Of a stretch of DNA of 46,405 nt, positions 32,055-40,429 are shown one piece after another. The DNA lies in NCBI GenBank assembly GCA_959026725.1, contig CAUFMG010000019.1:1-46405 (forward strand), in the 5' to 3' direction. The position numbers were made by a program, and so were the translations under genes. This DNA comes from an uncultured Collinsella sp. (lineage in GTDB: Bacteria; Actinomycetota; Coriobacteriia; Coriobacteriales; Coriobacteriaceae). The first letter of the stretch is position 1, and each line of letters opens with the position of its first letter. The notes beneath the pieces are model-generated. The model worked only from the letters and a program-made list of their open reading frames with translations. It was not told where the DNA came from and ran no database searches.

Positions 32055-33167
32055 CTAGGCATGCCGCACGCCCCAACAGCGATATGCGGCACCTAGATGC
32101 CCCAGTCCCAACAGGAGTAGCGTAAAGGACGCGGCAATCCAGTTGCTGTCGCCGGTCTTGGGGAGTACCGCAGTGGTCGCGGTGGCAGCCTTGGGCTTGG
32201 CCGTCTTGGCGACCGTGGTCTTGGTTACTGTCGTTGTTGTCTTGGTTGCCGCGGCAGCGGGCTTCGGCGCGGGATTTGCCGTGGGCCCCGTGGTGGGCTC
32301 TCCGGCAGCGGGGTTAGCATCAGTGGGAGACTTATCCACGCTATCGCCAGGCACAACGACCCCGTCGGTCTCCCCCGCCGGTGGCGTGGCGACCCCGGGC
32401 TCAACCACCACATGCGGTGCCACCGCACCGGAGGCATCCGCCACGCCGCTAGCACTAAAGGCTCCGCCGGCAGGCGCCACAAGCCGTGCGGCCACGAGCG
32501 ACCCGCCCGTGCACGCAACGCCGCCGTCGGTACCGGCCGCATCAAGCCACGAGGTATCGACGGAAAGCCGACAGCCGGCCGCACCATCGCCAAGGCCCGC
32601 ATCTTGCAGATACACGCCGTAGGCGCGCACGCCCGCTCCGGACCCGGCACCCGCGGCAACGACGCGCCCGCCGCCGCGCACGGCCATGTCGCCTGCGATC
32701 ACGCCGGCGACCGCCTCGTCCGTAATATCGGCCCCGTTCGCCCGGGCATCGACGGTGCAGCCGTCCACCGCGAGCGCCTGCGAAACGTGGACCCCGCACT
32801 GTGAGCCCGTCGCCGTCAGGGTCCCGGTGCCGCGAAGCGTCAGGTTGCCCCACACCTCCATGCCGCACAGCGTGATGTCCGCATCGGGCGCATGCGACTC
32901 CGTCACGGAGTTCTGCCCGGCAAGCGTCAGCACCAGGTCGCCTTCGGCGCCGACGGCCTCGCCCGCGTAGCCGTTAAGCTCAAGGTGGTCGGCATCGGTC
33001 CAGGCCCAGCCGGGGCCCGACACGCCCGGCTCGTAGTACGTTGCGCCCGCGATGATGAGGCTCTCCGCGCCCGCGGCATAAGAAGGCCCGCCCAGCAAAA
33101 CGCATAGGCAGTCCATGACAACAATCGCAATGTAATGACGGCTGGTGTGGGACTTGGCAGCAAACAT
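32055..33167 (-). CDS. LPXTG cell-wall anchored surface protein B
   Basis: About 370 residues, paralogue of protein A. The start MFAAKSHTSRHYIAIVVMDCLCVLLGG has GGAG five bases upstream and a longer signal peptide. The middle and the Thr/Lys/Ala-rich wall region match protein A almost exactly; the sorting signal is LPKTGDSN, followed by a hydrophobic helix and a basic tail (CWGVRHA). Small substitutions cluster in the beta-helix-like part. Probably anchored by sortase; ligand unknown. Confidence 0.85.
   Translation of the reverse strand: MFAAKSHTSRHYIAIVVMDCLCVLLGGPSYAAGAESLIIAGATYYEPGVSGPGWAWTDADHLELNGYAGEAVGAEGDLVLTLAGQNSVTESHAPDADITLCGMEVWGNLTLRGTGTLTATGSQCGVHVSQALAVDGCTVDARANGADITDEAVAGVIAGDMAVRGGGRVVAAGAGSGAGVRAYGVYLQDAGLGDGAAGCRLSVDTSWLDAAGTDGGVACTGGSLVAARLVAPAGGAFSASGVADASGAVAPHVVVEPGVATPPAGETDGVVVPGDSVDKSPTDANPAAGEPTTGPTANPAPKPAAAATKTTTTVTKTTVAKTAKPKAATATTAVLPKTGDSNWIAASFTLLLLGLGHLGAAYRCWGVRHA
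32130..33117 (-). repeat. 1-kb direct repeat, copy 2 (LPXTG gene)
   Basis: Partner of 29820-30805 in the same orientation. Recombination between the copies would delete the YafQ-DinJ module. Confidence 0.8.
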
Positions 33168-33247
33168 ACCTGCTCCGATCTTCGCAGGAGCCAATAGAAT
33201 GTGCACCAGAAAATGCCCTGGTAGCAGCAGTTATTAGTTTAGCGAGA

Positions 33248-33448
33248 TCAAACCGCAAGCAAAGAAATTGTCCCTGAACAGTGCCAATAATTAGGTGTAA
33301 ATCGTTTTGCCAATCGGTGAATGGAGATTATGTCTAACGTAATCTCGTAGGCCACTAAGAGCACGCCCTTGCTTTCACCTGATTCATGGCAAATTGGATG
33401 GATTTGAACAGTCTTTCCGGGCTCCGGTTTAACAAAGTCTGCAAGCAT
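33248..33448 (-). CDS. small hypothetical protein
   Basis: 66 codons, MLADFVKPEPGKTVQIHPICHESGESKGVLLVAYEITLDII..., with CCGGAGAG two bases before the ATG. The composition is protein-like up to about residue 50 and then less so, which may mean a truncated gene. It lies after the Thoeris pair on the same strand. No family recognised. Confidence 0.35.
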   Translation of the reverse strand: MLADFVKPEPGKTVQIHPICHESGESKGVLLVAYEITLDIISIHRLAKRFTPNYWHCSGTISLLAV

Positions 33449-33502
33449 GTCTCTCCGGTAAGGCCGCTATTCCTATCATTCGTCACTGCACGTGGAAAGT
33501 CT

Positions 33503-34015
33503 TTACTGAAGCGCGTTTTTGACGGCGTAGTAATCCCATTTTAGCTCGCCGTCTTCCCAGCGTTTCATAGCGACGTGTTTTCCCTTGCATCGAACTGACA
33601 AAGGGCATTTCGACTTCAAGACGCTTGCGGAGTTGTACAGCACAACGATGTCGATGCCTGCCTGAACGGCTTTATCGCATTCGTATTTAATGAAGCTACG
33701 ATAGTCGACGCTATGCAAACGAGCGCAGCTCGAAGTCCATGAATTATAGCTTCCACAGTGCTGACAGCTTCCTTTTGTTACGGAGTCGGTCGAGTCTCCA
33801 ACGATGAGTACGAATCGTTTAGATCCATCCATTCTCTTTTTCAGAGAACTCTTTATGCTGCATGGCAAACTGGAGTCGCGCGACTGTTGCAGGTCGTGAG
33901 CGTCCGGGAACGAAAGCTCCCAATAATTGCTGTCGTTCCATTTATGTAGCTGCTCGACCGCATCTCGATCACCGTCCCAGTCGGCGGCGATGTAGGTTCT
34001 TGTCCTATAAACCAT
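33503..34015 (-). CDS. thsB: TIR-domain protein, putative ThsB of type II Thoeris
   Basis: About 170 residues. It begins MVYRTRTYIAADWDGDRDAVEQLHKW, a TIR-like (MTH538/DUF1863) first strand, continues IKSSLKKRMDGSKRFVLIVGDST and has the helix SFIKYECDKAVQAGIDIVVLY, whose Glu fits the catalytic residue of TIR NADases. A Cys pair (CQHCGSYN) is inserted. In Thoeris the TIR protein senses phage and makes an ADP-ribose-type signal. The ATG at 34015 has TTGGAG upstream and overlaps the ThsA-like gene by 11 bases. Confidence 0.8.
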   Translation of the reverse strand: MVYRTRTYIAADWDGDRDAVEQLHKWNDSNYWELSFPDAHDLQQSRDSSLPCSIKSSLKKRMDGSKRFVLIVGDSTDSVTKGSCQHCGSYNSWTSSCARLHSVDYRSFIKYECDKAVQAGIDIVVLYNSASVLKSKCPLSVRCKGKHVAMKRWEDGELKWDYYAVKNALQ

Positions 34016-34955
34016 CTTTCTCTCCAATCCTATTGTTCCAGGCTTCTGCATAACCGTTAACCTCGAATAACCTCATGCGTGCAGCGGTCTTCTTCGTTAA
34101 CACGACAACAACGCCTTCCTTAAAATGATGCTTCGAAGCTCTCAGGGTACACAGAATGCAGCGAAGGAGGTCGTCCTCCGAGGGTTTTCCACTATCGAAC
34201 CTGGTTATTCCAGACCCTAACAACGGAAGTACAATTCGCCTGCCTGCATACATCCGATCGAGCTCGTCCCACATATTAAGCAAACATTCCTCATACTGGC
34301 CACGACGAAGATAAGCACGGTGCATTTCATCCATATGGGTGAAGGCGAGCAGGGCAAACCCATCGTATTCTTTGACGGCGCCGAGGGGATAACAAATTCG
34401 ACCATTCCTAGCCTTATAGGGTTTCAACAAACTCAGTTGCTTTTCTTCAATCGTCCGCTTCAGAGTATTCCAGTCGGCATACCTTTCGACAAAAATGCCA
34501 TTAAGGGAATTTTTTGAAATTACCCTGTCGTCAACCTTAATGTCGAAATATTCATTGAACGGAATGACCTTAACGCCCTCAGTACAAAAAAGGTCGTCGA
34601 CAACAATGTCGACGTCCATTCCGTTAATAACCAAATGGACTCCGTTTTTATTGTGATGGTATGTGACGATCGCTGCGAAGAAGGCTAGTAAGACAAATAG
34701 GATGACGAGCACAAAGAGCCTAGACAGACATCCCGAATCTTTCGGAAGCAGGTCGATGAGAGACACGCCCGCAACTCCCATAATCGTCGAAATTGCACCA
34801 ATGATTGCAAACGACCATTTAAAAGACTTTTTTACAAGCGACCATGTAACTATATGAATAATTTGTTTTAGCAAGCGAACTCTTCCACAGACGAAATTAA
34901 ATGTTGATCCCATCTTAGCCTTTTCGCATTCATCTAGTTTGCCAATTTTCCTCAT
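34005..34955 (-). CDS. thsA: TM-macro protein, putative ThsA of type II Thoeris
   Basis: A 316-residue protein. Two membrane helices (~46-66 and ~79-98) are followed by a macro-type domain (~110-316) with VKVIPFNEYFD and IVLPLLGSGITRF, the latter matching the phosphate-binding glycine loop. This TM-macro arrangement next to a TIR gene is the type II Thoeris layout, in which the macro domain binds the TIR product and the effector damages the membrane. An in-frame ATG at 34913 with AAAAGG upstream is an alternative start. Confidence 0.8.
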   Translation of the reverse strand: MRKIGKLDECEKAKMGSTFNFVCGRVRLLKQIIHIVTWSLVKKSFKWSFAIIGAISTIMGVAGVSLIDLLPKDSGCLSRLFVLVILFVLLAFFAAIVTYHHNKNGVHLVINGMDVDIVVDDLFCTEGVKVIPFNEYFDIKVDDRVISKNSLNGIFVERYADWNTLKRTIEEKQLSLLKPYKARNGRICYPLGAVKEYDGFALLAFTHMDEMHRAYLRRGQYEECLLNMWDELDRMYAGRRIVLPLLGSGITRFDSGKPSEDDLLRCILCTLRASKHHFKEGVVVVLTKKTAARMRLFEVNGYAEAWNNRIGEKDGL

Positions 34956-35195
34956 GTAGCCTGCTCATTTTTGTACCCTAAGAAGTAACAAATTGGTTTT
35001 AATACGATGGGATGCATCAGCAGCTGCTCATAGGCCCCTCCCATATTGCCGATAATCACTATTACTAAGTACTTCTAGAGCAATCTGAGAGTACGATCTA
35101 ACCTTTTGAACTTTGGAATAGAAGTGCATCATCTTCCCCACTATGAAGTCGCAGGGGCAACACATGGGGACTTCCGGCTTCACGTTACCGTCTAT
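34956..35195. other. gene-free stretch
   Basis: Low-GC spacer upstream of the Thoeris pair, probably holding its promoter. I see no gene or clear repeat. Confidence 0.4.
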
Positions 35196-36023
35196 TTAAG
35201 AAAGCTCAATCGCGCTCTCTGTAACCTCAATGCCCGGCGCGTATTTCTGCACCAACGCATCCAAAATTAATCGGTTCCCCGGTGTCATCTTTGGGGAAGC
35301 GACGATCTTCATCGAAGAAAATGCTTCGTCTGAGATAATCAAATCGTAAAAAGAAGGAATTTCGGGATCGCATTTATCAAGTATGACCTCAGTGGCCCTC
35401 TTAACTGCTTCAACATCACCCTTGATTACAGAGGTGATGCCCACAGGAACTGCCGTCAAAACATATCGCCATTCGTTTTGGTATGACCAGGCAGTAGCTT
35501 TGTGGATCCCGGGCGCACTTAAATCAGCTTCGACCCAACCGTTCCCGCAGCTTCGTATCACTTCTGGAAATAGAAGCGACTTATCCTTCGTATACTGGAC
35601 TTCATGAAGCATTTCAACGCTTCGGGCCATTTCTTAAAAATGATATTTTTTATCCCAAAAGTCTTCGAGCGGCAATTGAAGTCCATCAAACTTGCCACCA
35701 GGAGGATTCAAAACTGCGTCACTAGATAGCTTACTTAGGCTCTCGGTAGACACAGAGTAGCGCTTAAACGGATGGCTCTTCATCTGGATTCTTACTCCAC
35801 ATTCAGCTCCAGCATACTCGCGCCACATGGGGATGCTCTCCTCATCAGAAGATGTCCAACAACTGACGAACTTCATTTTTCCAAGATTTTGAGAGTCTGC
35901 TGAACGCTGTTCTTGTGGGTCATCAACTTTATCTAACCGACTGAACCTCATAGTCCGATTATGCAGAATCAAGGCCAGCGTATCTAGGCTTGCATAATGA
36001 TAGAGAACGGCGGGTGTTTCCAT
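35196..36023 (-). pseudogene. DUF2971 protein split by one in-frame stop
   Basis: Codons 1-129 read METPAVLYHYASLDTLALILHNRTMRFSRLDKVDDPQE..., then SCWTSSDEESIPMWREYAGAECGVRI, the DUF2971 pattern. A TAA at 35634-35636 interrupts the frame; the same frame goes on as EMARSVEMLHEVQYTKD and WSYQNEWRYVL to 35196. The stop-plus-start arrangement TAAGAAATG could allow restart, giving two polypeptides of 129 and 144 residues. DUF2971 genes are common in defence islands, with unknown activity. Most simply this is a nonsense mutation. Confidence 0.75.
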
Positions 36024-36266
36024 GTTTGGCTCCTAGCTATAACAATGAGTCCATATCACAGTTCATAAAAATTTATAGACGCGATCTTCGACGCGCCAAT
36101 GCCAATTAAGGCGGTAAACCTTAATTCTTGCCTTGCGAGCGCAAACACGGAGATGGCCAGAGATGACCGTCGCTGGCATATCGCTTTCACACCCCTAGCA
36201 CGATGATTGACGCACATATGCACCACGATTTACGCCGTGCATGCACATCAGCGTTAAGCCCAATCG
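36024..36266. other. gene-free stretch
   Basis: Spacer between the DUF2971 gene and the HEPN gene. No gene, RNA or strong repeat seen. Confidence 0.4.
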
Positions 36267-37229
36267 TCACCACAGCCCTCTTCCAATGAAATGGAATATG
36301 ACACTACGAATTACCATAATTTCCCGAGCCATCAAAATGCAATCGCGAACCATTTCAAGCAAATAGGTGTTGCCTTGAGAATCGTTGGTCCCATCCTCAC
36401 GCAAAGTGCGAATGACTTGTGTCGCGCAATCGAAATCTGTCCGATTATGACTAAATGCATTGCGCAGAACCGGATTCCAACACTGCTTGATAAGGCCAGT
36501 AAATGAGCCCGTACCGACAGCGTTGAATCGCTTTGCCTTAGGGGCTGCAGAAAGTTTGTCGAACGACTTTGCACCTAGGTCTACGCCTTTGGGCATGACA
36601 TCGAACGCCCCGTTACATTCGATGTTGTCGAGCCCGATAAACAGAACAAGCAGGCTGCCAATAAGCTCATATTCCCGACAATAAAGCTTCTCAATATCAC
36701 TAGGAGTGCAGCAGAACGTACCGTACTTTTCCAAGTCATAGGCGTCTCCCGCCATAAGAAAAGTAAAACCGTTGAGGAGAACCGGATAAGATTCGGCTAC
36801 GGAATCCAGAACTTCGTTGATTTCAGCAAGCAGCGACTTGGCAGTCATATCGGTTTTAAGGTAGTAACCTGCTAGGCCGGAAAGCGCCTCTGCCTCTAGA
36901 CCAGAAACGAGTTTTTCACATTCAACAGCGCGCTCATGCGCGTCACTTCCTGCAATCATGGGGAGACCGAGCCAAGACATTCTCGCGATTCGACTCAGCA
37001 AGGGATAGTGTCGATTGTCCTCGTCGAGCAGTTTGCGCTCGAATTCCGAAAGAACCTTATCCGCATAATCGTCATGCCCATCGCAATACAGTTGAAGAGC
37101 GGTCCTCAGGGTAGGCCAGTCTTCGCGGTAATAATGGAGACAATAAACCATATCGCTCACGTACTCGCTGAGTTCATCAAACGGAATCAGCCCAGAGGCT
37201 CTGATAAAGGGCTTGTCATGCAAGCACAA
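36267..37229 (-). CDS. HEPN-like protein
   Basis: A 320-codon open frame, mostly helical. Near the C-terminus VLRNAFSHNRTDF (Arg256 to His261) is an RX4H motif typical of HEPN ribonuclease or ligand-binding domains. The listed start is a TTG at 37229 with no good ribosome binding site; the first ATG is at codon 27. The frame overlaps the zinc-ribbon gene by 43 bases and seems to continue it in the -1 frame (PFIRASGLIPFDEL), so both may be pieces of one ancestral protein of about 410 residues. GC content is below that of the core genes. Confidence 0.55.
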   Translation of the reverse strand: MCLHDKPFIRASGLIPFDELSEYVSDMVYCLHYYREDWPTLRTALQLYCDGHDDYADKVLSEFERKLLDEDNRHYPLLSRIARMSWLGLPMIAGSDAHERAVECEKLVSGLEAEALSGLAGYYLKTDMTAKSLLAEINEVLDSVAESYPVLLNGFTFLMAGDAYDLEKYGTFCCTPSDIEKLYCREYELIGSLLVLFIGLDNIECNGAFDVMPKGVDLGAKSFDKLSAAPKAKRFNAVGTGSFTGLIKQCWNPVLRNAFSHNRTDFDCATQVIRTLREDGTNDSQGNTYLLEMVRDCILMAREIMVIRSVIFHFIGRGLW

Positions 37230-37510
37230 TGTTCCACAGATATTTTATATGACGGAAGCTCACCAGATAACTCCACAATAATTCGGGCGCAATCTAAATT
37301 TCCACCCATGGAGGCAACCGTGCCAGGGTCGAGATTAAAATCAATCAAAGCGCAGCTCGGGTCAAGGTGAACCGCTCCGTCGATGCGGTTCCGGCACTGC
37401 GGACACAAGTATCTAACCGGATAGTCATTAACAAATCCAGCCTGAACGCGCACACGATGCACGCATCCACATACTCCGCAAGTGACAAAGAAGTTCTTAA
37501 CCACAAACAC
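37187..37510 (-). CDS. zinc-ribbon protein upstream of HEPN gene
   Basis: 107 residues: FFVTCGVCGCVHRVRV and YLCPQCRNRIDG form a CxxC...CxxC zinc ribbon, followed by DGAVHLDPSCALIDFNLDPGTV. The start is GTG at 37510 with a weak site (AGAG). Its last twenty residues (MTSPLSEPLG) are probably out-of-frame reading past a frameshift, given the fit of the HEPN frame. If intact, this would be an N-terminal zinc ribbon of a HEPN protein. Confidence 0.55.
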   Translation of the reverse strand: MFVVKNFFVTCGVCGCVHRVRVQAGFVNDYPVRYLCPQCRNRIDGAVHLDPSCALIDFNLDPGTVASMGGNLDCARIIVELSGELPSYKISVEHCACMTSPLSEPLG

Positions 37511-37512
37511 CT

Positions 37513-37779
37513 CTATTCAACCTCGCTGATTACGCGAATCAGAATTAACCAACCGATGCTAAATCTGATACAAAGGCTATAGAAAAGAATTACAAAATCC
37601 CCTCGTATCTCCCGCGAACATCCTCGAAATCGTGCTGTCATCCTTATTCTATAAAAAATGCCCAAAGCGACGCCTTGATAGCCCCTCGCAAATCGCCGAA
37701 TCGGCAAATCCGCGATAGCGGCAAGATAATTCATCGGGCGAAAATCAAAAACCGGATAAACCTCGACTAGGGCGACCAC
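37513..37779 (-). CDS. small hypothetical membrane protein (doubtful)
   Basis: 88 codons from a GTG without a ribosome binding site. The C-terminal third is hydrophobic (ILFYSLCIRFSIGWLILIRVISEVE). It ends 2 bases before the zinc-ribbon gene. It could be a real small gene, a fragment, or spacer. Confidence 0.25.
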   Translation of the reverse strand: MVALVEVYPVFDFRPMNYLAAIADLPIRRFARGYQGVALGIFYRIRMTARFRGCSREIRGDFVILFYSLCIRFSIGWLILIRVISEVE

Positions 37780-37797
37780 AAGATTACGGCGAACGCC

Positions 37798-38377
37798 TCA
37801 CTCGAAGTCCTTGTTCCTCAATCTCGATACGTAACGATCGAGCTCGTAAAGGGCGTCGATGTAGAGCTGGGCTACATCTCGAACACCCCCCAATGTCAAA
37901 GCAAAACCCTTGGAAATGGAGTCCGCCGTCCTCGTTCGAATCTTCCGAGTACGTTACCAGGACGACATCACCGTCCCGAACGCTTTCGGTCTAAACGATA
38001 CCCTCTATGTATAGGCGATAGAGCTTCGCCTTAGGAAAGCCATCCATGATTGACTTGGTACGGACATCCACACAAATCCGTCCGCCGTCGAATCCGTACT
38101 TAGGGTGTTTGTTCGTTCTTTCCGGGTGCGCGACCACGAAAGAGCGGATAGCCTCAAGGAAGTCCAGGCAAAGCTCAAGCCTTGCCGGATCTGAGAACTC
38201 AAATCCCTTCGAGACATCGTCACGCAGGCAGTTCTTGACCTGCCAATAAGAGCGCTTAATCCAATCGGCGAGAACAATCAGGTATACGACATCCTTTGGC
38301 TTGCCGCTGAACCCGCCTTCGATTGTCGCGTTGAAATCCTGAATGCTGTATTCATTTTTCAGTATCAATTCCCACAT
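37798..38377 (-). pseudogene. decayed gene of unknown family
   Basis: Codons from the ATG at 38377 read MWELILKNEYSIQDFNATIEGGF..., then SFVVAHPERTNKHPKYGFDGG and LYRLYIEGIV, and stop at a TAG at 37991-37993. The same frame continues TESVRDGDVVLVTYSEDSNEDGGLHF. At a run of six C (37886-37891 on the plus strand), removing one base continues VRDVAQLYIDALYELDRYVSRLRNKDFE to a TGA at 37798. The ancestral protein was thus about 190 residues and is now broken by a stop and a frameshift. Function unknown. Confidence 0.65.
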
Positions 38378-38474
38378 CAACTTACGGCGAGCCTTGTCTT
38401 TCGCGAGTCACTTTTTACCTATGCCAAGGCCCCTTTTATCAAGTTGGGGGTGCGGATGATTTCTTGGACCGCGC

Positions 38475-38624
38475 CTAGGCGTATCCAAGCTTCCTGCGGT
38501 ACTCCATTGGGCTCACCCACCCGAGGGACTTATTGATCCGCTCCTCACGATAGTACACAAGGTAGGCCTCGAGCCTCCCCATGAACTCCTCGGCCGTCAC
38601 AACCTCCCAGTCCCTGTAGCGGAA
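38475..38624 (-). pseudogene. IS3-family OrfB C-terminal fragment
   Basis: The frame FRYRDWEVVTAEEFMGRLEAYLVYYREERINKSLGWVSPMEYRRKLGYA and a stop matches the C-terminal end of IS3-family OrfB transposases. The catalytic part is missing. It is a different element from the one at 360-975. Confidence 0.75.
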
Positions 38625-38941
38625 GTGAGGTTGTATGCCTGCGGGTCGAACCCGTCGCCCTCCTCCGCGGCCATCTCCCGGAGCGCCGCGTCTATAATCT
38701 CCTGTAGGTCATCGTGTCTCTCGTTCACCTCAATGGTCCTCCTAACGCCGGCGTGTTGGCACCACCAGCGTAGTGGCGGCGGGGAGGCACGGTGGCCATT
38801 ATTCGGCGATCGTAATTGGTCAAAATTATTTGACCAATAGCGGCTAAAATCGCCCGGCGCTAACAGCGCTTCGTTCGGCAAAAGACATCTACCCGAATGT
38901 CCGCCCCTGTTTTTATTGCTGCAATTAGCGCTGCTGTCCAT
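38597..38941 (-). pseudogene. remnant of uncertain origin, possibly IS-related
   Basis: Within this open frame the stretch RRTIEVNERHDDLQEIIDAALREMAAEEGDGFDPQAYNL looks like true protein sequence (helical, acidic), while its start and end do not. It abuts the IS3 fragment. It is probably the leftover of a mobile-element gene, but I cannot name the family. Confidence 0.35.
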
Positions 38942-39338
38942 CTTTAGCAGTCATGGTTCTTTGATTTGAAACTTGGGCTAGAACGTGAGGGAGCTGGGAT
39001 CTCTATTCCCAGCTCCCTCACTATCCGCAGCCCTTGCTCTGCGATTTGTTTGCTGGAGGTGGTATCTCTGACGTCCGGCTTTAGGCCCAGTGCTTAGTCT
39101 TCCAATCTAAGCAAAACTTGCCGTTCTACTTCGGGAAAGGCGCTTGGCTTAATCATTCTTGCAGAGCTAATTCGACCTAGCTTAGATTAAGCAGCCGACA
39201 TATCGCCCGCGCGGCTTTGCGGCCGCTTCATCTATATTCTAGTGTCTAGTTTGTTTGGAATAGTCGAAATCCCCTCTTTGGTGATAGCAACGCCTCAATC
39301 AGCCGCAAAATAATAATTCATAGAAGTTTATACGCTGC
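38942..39338. other. gene-free stretch with strong hairpin
   Basis: No gene. It contains the 15-bp perfect hairpin at 38985-39021 and a longer-range pair AATCTAAGC (near 39107) / GCTTAGATT (near 39180). It may hold a structured RNA or mobile-element ends. Confidence 0.45.
38985..39021. repeat. perfect hairpin, 15-bp arms
   Basis: GTGAGGGAGCTGGGA and its exact complement flank a 7-base loop. No T run follows on either strand, so it is not a classical terminator. Confidence 0.75.
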
Positions 39339-39824
39339 TTAGTCGTCAGTCTTCTTCTGTTCCTCATGCGTTTCCTTGTTTTTCAGCAATGCTAGATAAC
39401 GCTCGAGTTCAGAAAGAGAGCCGCGGTATTTTTCAAATCGACGAGAATCATAAAAATAGATAACGAACTGATTATTGTCATCTAAAAAGCCCACTCTTAA
39501 ATCAAGGGGCTCATGGAAGTACTGGCTTCCAGCGTTTTGCGATTCATCAAAAATCGGGTACTGCAACTTTTCAATCACAATGGCAGGCTGTCTGTAGTTT
39601 GGCAGCGTACGATTTCGCATACCAGCCTTCCAAGAAACAACATCCCCTGCCGATAGCGATTCGTTAGAAATATACGCCTCATAGGATTTTTTTAGCTCTT
39701 GTATAGCGGAGTCATCGTCTTTGGACACATTCAAAGAGTCGATAAACTTCTTCATATCGTCAGATTCCAAATTATGTGTCAGCAGGTTCCTTAATGCTGT
39801 GTCCTGAATCGCATTTTCATTCAT
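39339..39824 (-). CDS. third gene of unknown membrane operon
   Basis: A 161-residue soluble protein. The N-terminal ~60 residues are helical; the C-terminal part reads LSAGDVVSWKAGMRNRTLPNYRQPAIVIEKL, SQYFHEPLDLRVGFLDDNNQFVIYFYDSRRFEKY, a beta-rich domain I have seen in hypothetical bacterial proteins but cannot name. The C-terminus is very charged (NKETHEEQKKTDD). It follows the second gene by 2 bases, so the three genes are one transcript. Low GC compared with the core cluster. Confidence 0.65.
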   Translation of the reverse strand: MNENAIQDTALRNLLTHNLESDDMKKFIDSLNVSKDDDSAIQELKKSYEAYISNESLSAGDVVSWKAGMRNRTLPNYRQPAIVIEKLQYPIFDESQNAGSQYFHEPLDLRVGFLDDNNQFVIYFYDSRRFEKYRGSLSELERYLALLKNKETHEEQKKTDD

Positions 39825-39826
39825 AT

Positions 39827-40429
39827 TTACCCCACTAAAATACTCTTGTTGCTGATTTGCTTATTAGCTAAATCGCTATCGTCTTTATATGTGTTTACAT
39901 TGCTTACTGTAGTACCGGATTTTTCGCATGCCTCGCAAAGTTCGATTCTGCATTTAGCAATGGAGCAGATTTTGGCGTATTCAGCGATGGTGATCTGTAC
40001 GTCATTTGTTAGATCGAGCTGTTTTGCTGCGCGTAAAAAAACAGAGGTGCTTGCATAAAGTGTTTCGATAATCCGCTTCGATAGTTCGTTTCCAGGCATG
40101 TTTAAGCACTTGGAAAGCGTACTGATTAGAGCGGTTTTGAACTCGTTGTCTAATAATGGCAAATACCACTTGACGGATTCACTAGAGTTGGTAAGACCCT
40201 TGTTCAGCAACGAAACAGAATCACGGATAATACCAACCGTTTTAACGACATCTGAATCGGAAGAGATATCACAATCCTCGCTGGAAAGATAGCAGTCTTT
40301 TGAATGTGGAAGAGCCTTTCCATTTGACCAGAGTTTAGGCGCCGGATGCATAACCTTATAGGCCGCAAACACTGACAACAGCGCACACAGGCTCGACAGT
40401 AATGAAATTAAGAACTCTAGGGCGCTCAC
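39827..40429 (-). CDS. second gene of unknown membrane operon
   Basis: 200 residues with a single N-terminal membrane helix (LEFLISLLSSLCALLSVFAAYKVM) and a mostly helical soluble part (VVKTVGIIRDSVSLLNKGLTNSSESVKWYLPLLD...). Its start overlaps the stop of the first gene by ATGA. No catalytic motif visible. Family not recognised. Confidence 0.65.
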   Translation of the reverse strand: MSALEFLISLLSSLCALLSVFAAYKVMHPAPKLWSNGKALPHSKDCYLSSEDCDISSDSDVVKTVGIIRDSVSLLNKGLTNSSESVKWYLPLLDNEFKTALISTLSKCLNMPGNELSKRIIETLYASTSVFLRAAKQLDLTNDVQITIAEYAKICSIAKCRIELCEACEKSGTTVSNVNTYKDDSDLANKQISNKSILVG

